DNA of 6,941 bases, from positions 1 through 6,941 of the forward strand of contig CAILMA010000179.1 in NCBI GenBank assembly GCA_903835145.1, in the 5' to 3' direction. Source of the DNA: an uncultured Bacteroidota bacterium. GTDB lineage: Bacteria > Bacteroidota > Bacteroidia > Chitinophagales > Chitinophagaceae. Positions 6,557 to 6,941 of the stretch are shown here, piece by piece (position 1 is the stretch's first letter; every line of letters starts with the position of its first letter). Made by a program: the position numbers and the translations under genes. The notes under the pieces are model-generated. The model worked only from the letters and a program-made list of their open reading frames with translations. It was not told the origin of the DNA and ran no database searches.

Positions 6557-6941
6557 ACAATTTTTCTTCGCTGATCATCTTGTTTAACTGCGGATTCTCG
6601 CTTCCTTTTTCCTTGGCTATTTTCCAATACTTTACAGCGTTGGCCTTATCATTCAACTTAAAATAGACATCACCAAGATGCTCATAAAGCGTAGCATCTG
6701 CATTTTTTTCGCGTGCGTTTACTGCCTTTTCTATGTATTCTTTAGCTTCAGCGTATTCGCCTTTTTTATACATTATCCACCCATAGGTATCCATGAAAGT
6801 TGCCTCATTGGGCCTGATTGTCAACGATTTCTGCGACATTTCCGCTGCATCATCGAGTCGTATTCCCCTTTCAGATAGAAAATAACTGTAGTTATTTAAT
6901 ACACTGGCATTGTTAGGCTGCCCAATTAAGGCTTTATCAAA
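6549..6941 (-). CDS. TPR-repeat protein, C-terminal part (cut by right edge)
   Basis: The frame is open from the window edge (6941) to a TAG at 6551-6549, giving 131 residues with no start inside the window. The ATG at 6839 is internal, since the repeat pattern continues upstream of it. At least three tetratricopeptide units are visible in series: one around NNASVLNNYSYFLSE...AAEMSQKSLTIRPN, one around ATFMDTYGWIMYKKGEYAEA...EKAVN, and one around ATLYEHLGDVYFKLNDKANA...WKIAKEKG. Each has the typical small/large residue spacing and a closing 'P/N' turn. The chain ends about 13 residues after the last unit (NPQLNKMISEEKLYE). TPR arrays mediate protein-protein contact, so an assembly or scaffolding role in the envelope is inferred from coupling to the DUF4292-type lipoprotein. 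The N-terminal part (any signal peptide and more repeats) lies outside the window. Confidence 0.9.
   Translation of the reverse strand, partial: FDKALIGQPNNASVLNNYSYFLSERGIRLDDAAEMSQKSLTIRPNEATFMDTYGWIMYKKGEYAEAKEYIEKAVNAREKNADATLYEHLGDVYFKLNDKANAVKYWKIAKEKGSENPQLNKMISEEKLYE

Noticed and set aside
6549..6839. TPR gene starting at the ATG at 6839
   Set aside because: The same frame stays open to 6941 and encodes a further TPR unit upstream, so this methionine is internal.

Overview
The window looks like a chromosomal segment of a member of Bacteroidota, plausibly Chitinophagales or a related group. The evidence is a B-type succinate dehydrogenase with order sdhC-sdhA, a DUF4292-type lipoprotein coupled to a TPR protein, a Bacteroidota-style promoter (TTTG / TAnnTTTG) upstream of sdhC, and A/T-rich leaders with hardly any Shine-Dalgarno sequence. 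The species cannot be fixed from the sequence alone.

Layout from left to right. Positions 1-589 (minus) hold the N-terminal 196 codons of an ABC/OLD-type AAA ATPase that runs off the left edge. Immediately upstream of it on the same strand are sdhA (596-2572) and sdhC (2684-3352), preceded by a good promoter candidate (3396-3430). A gene-free, very A/T-rich stretch follows (3353-3823). Next is a minus-strand secreted lipoprotein of unknown function (3824-4744). A 152-nt divergent intergenic region with repeated TTACAA/TTGTAA half-sites separates it from a plus-strand AlkD-like HEAT-repeat DNA glycosylase (4897-5583). That gene overlaps tail to tail by 8 nt with a minus-strand DUF4292-type lipoprotein (5576-6556), whose start overlaps by 8 nt the end of a TPR protein (6549-6941, cut by the right edge).

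How the genes work together. SdhC and SdhA are the membrane anchor and flavoprotein of respiratory complex II (or fumarate reductase). The third subunit, the iron-sulfur protein SdhB, would be expected directly after sdhA but is not there. A low-GC ATPase gene begins 6 nt after the sdhA stop and would be co-transcribed from the sdh promoter. The TPR/DUF4292 pair looks like a translationally coupled envelope-biogenesis unit. The AlkD-like enzyme acts in base-excision repair and appears to be a stand-alone gene.

The most unusual point is the ATPase sitting where sdhB should be. It could be an accessory (possibly defence-type) gene that has invaded the sdhCAB operon, but its partner genes and C-terminal domain lie outside the window. 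No RNA gene, insertion sequence or CRISPR array was found.
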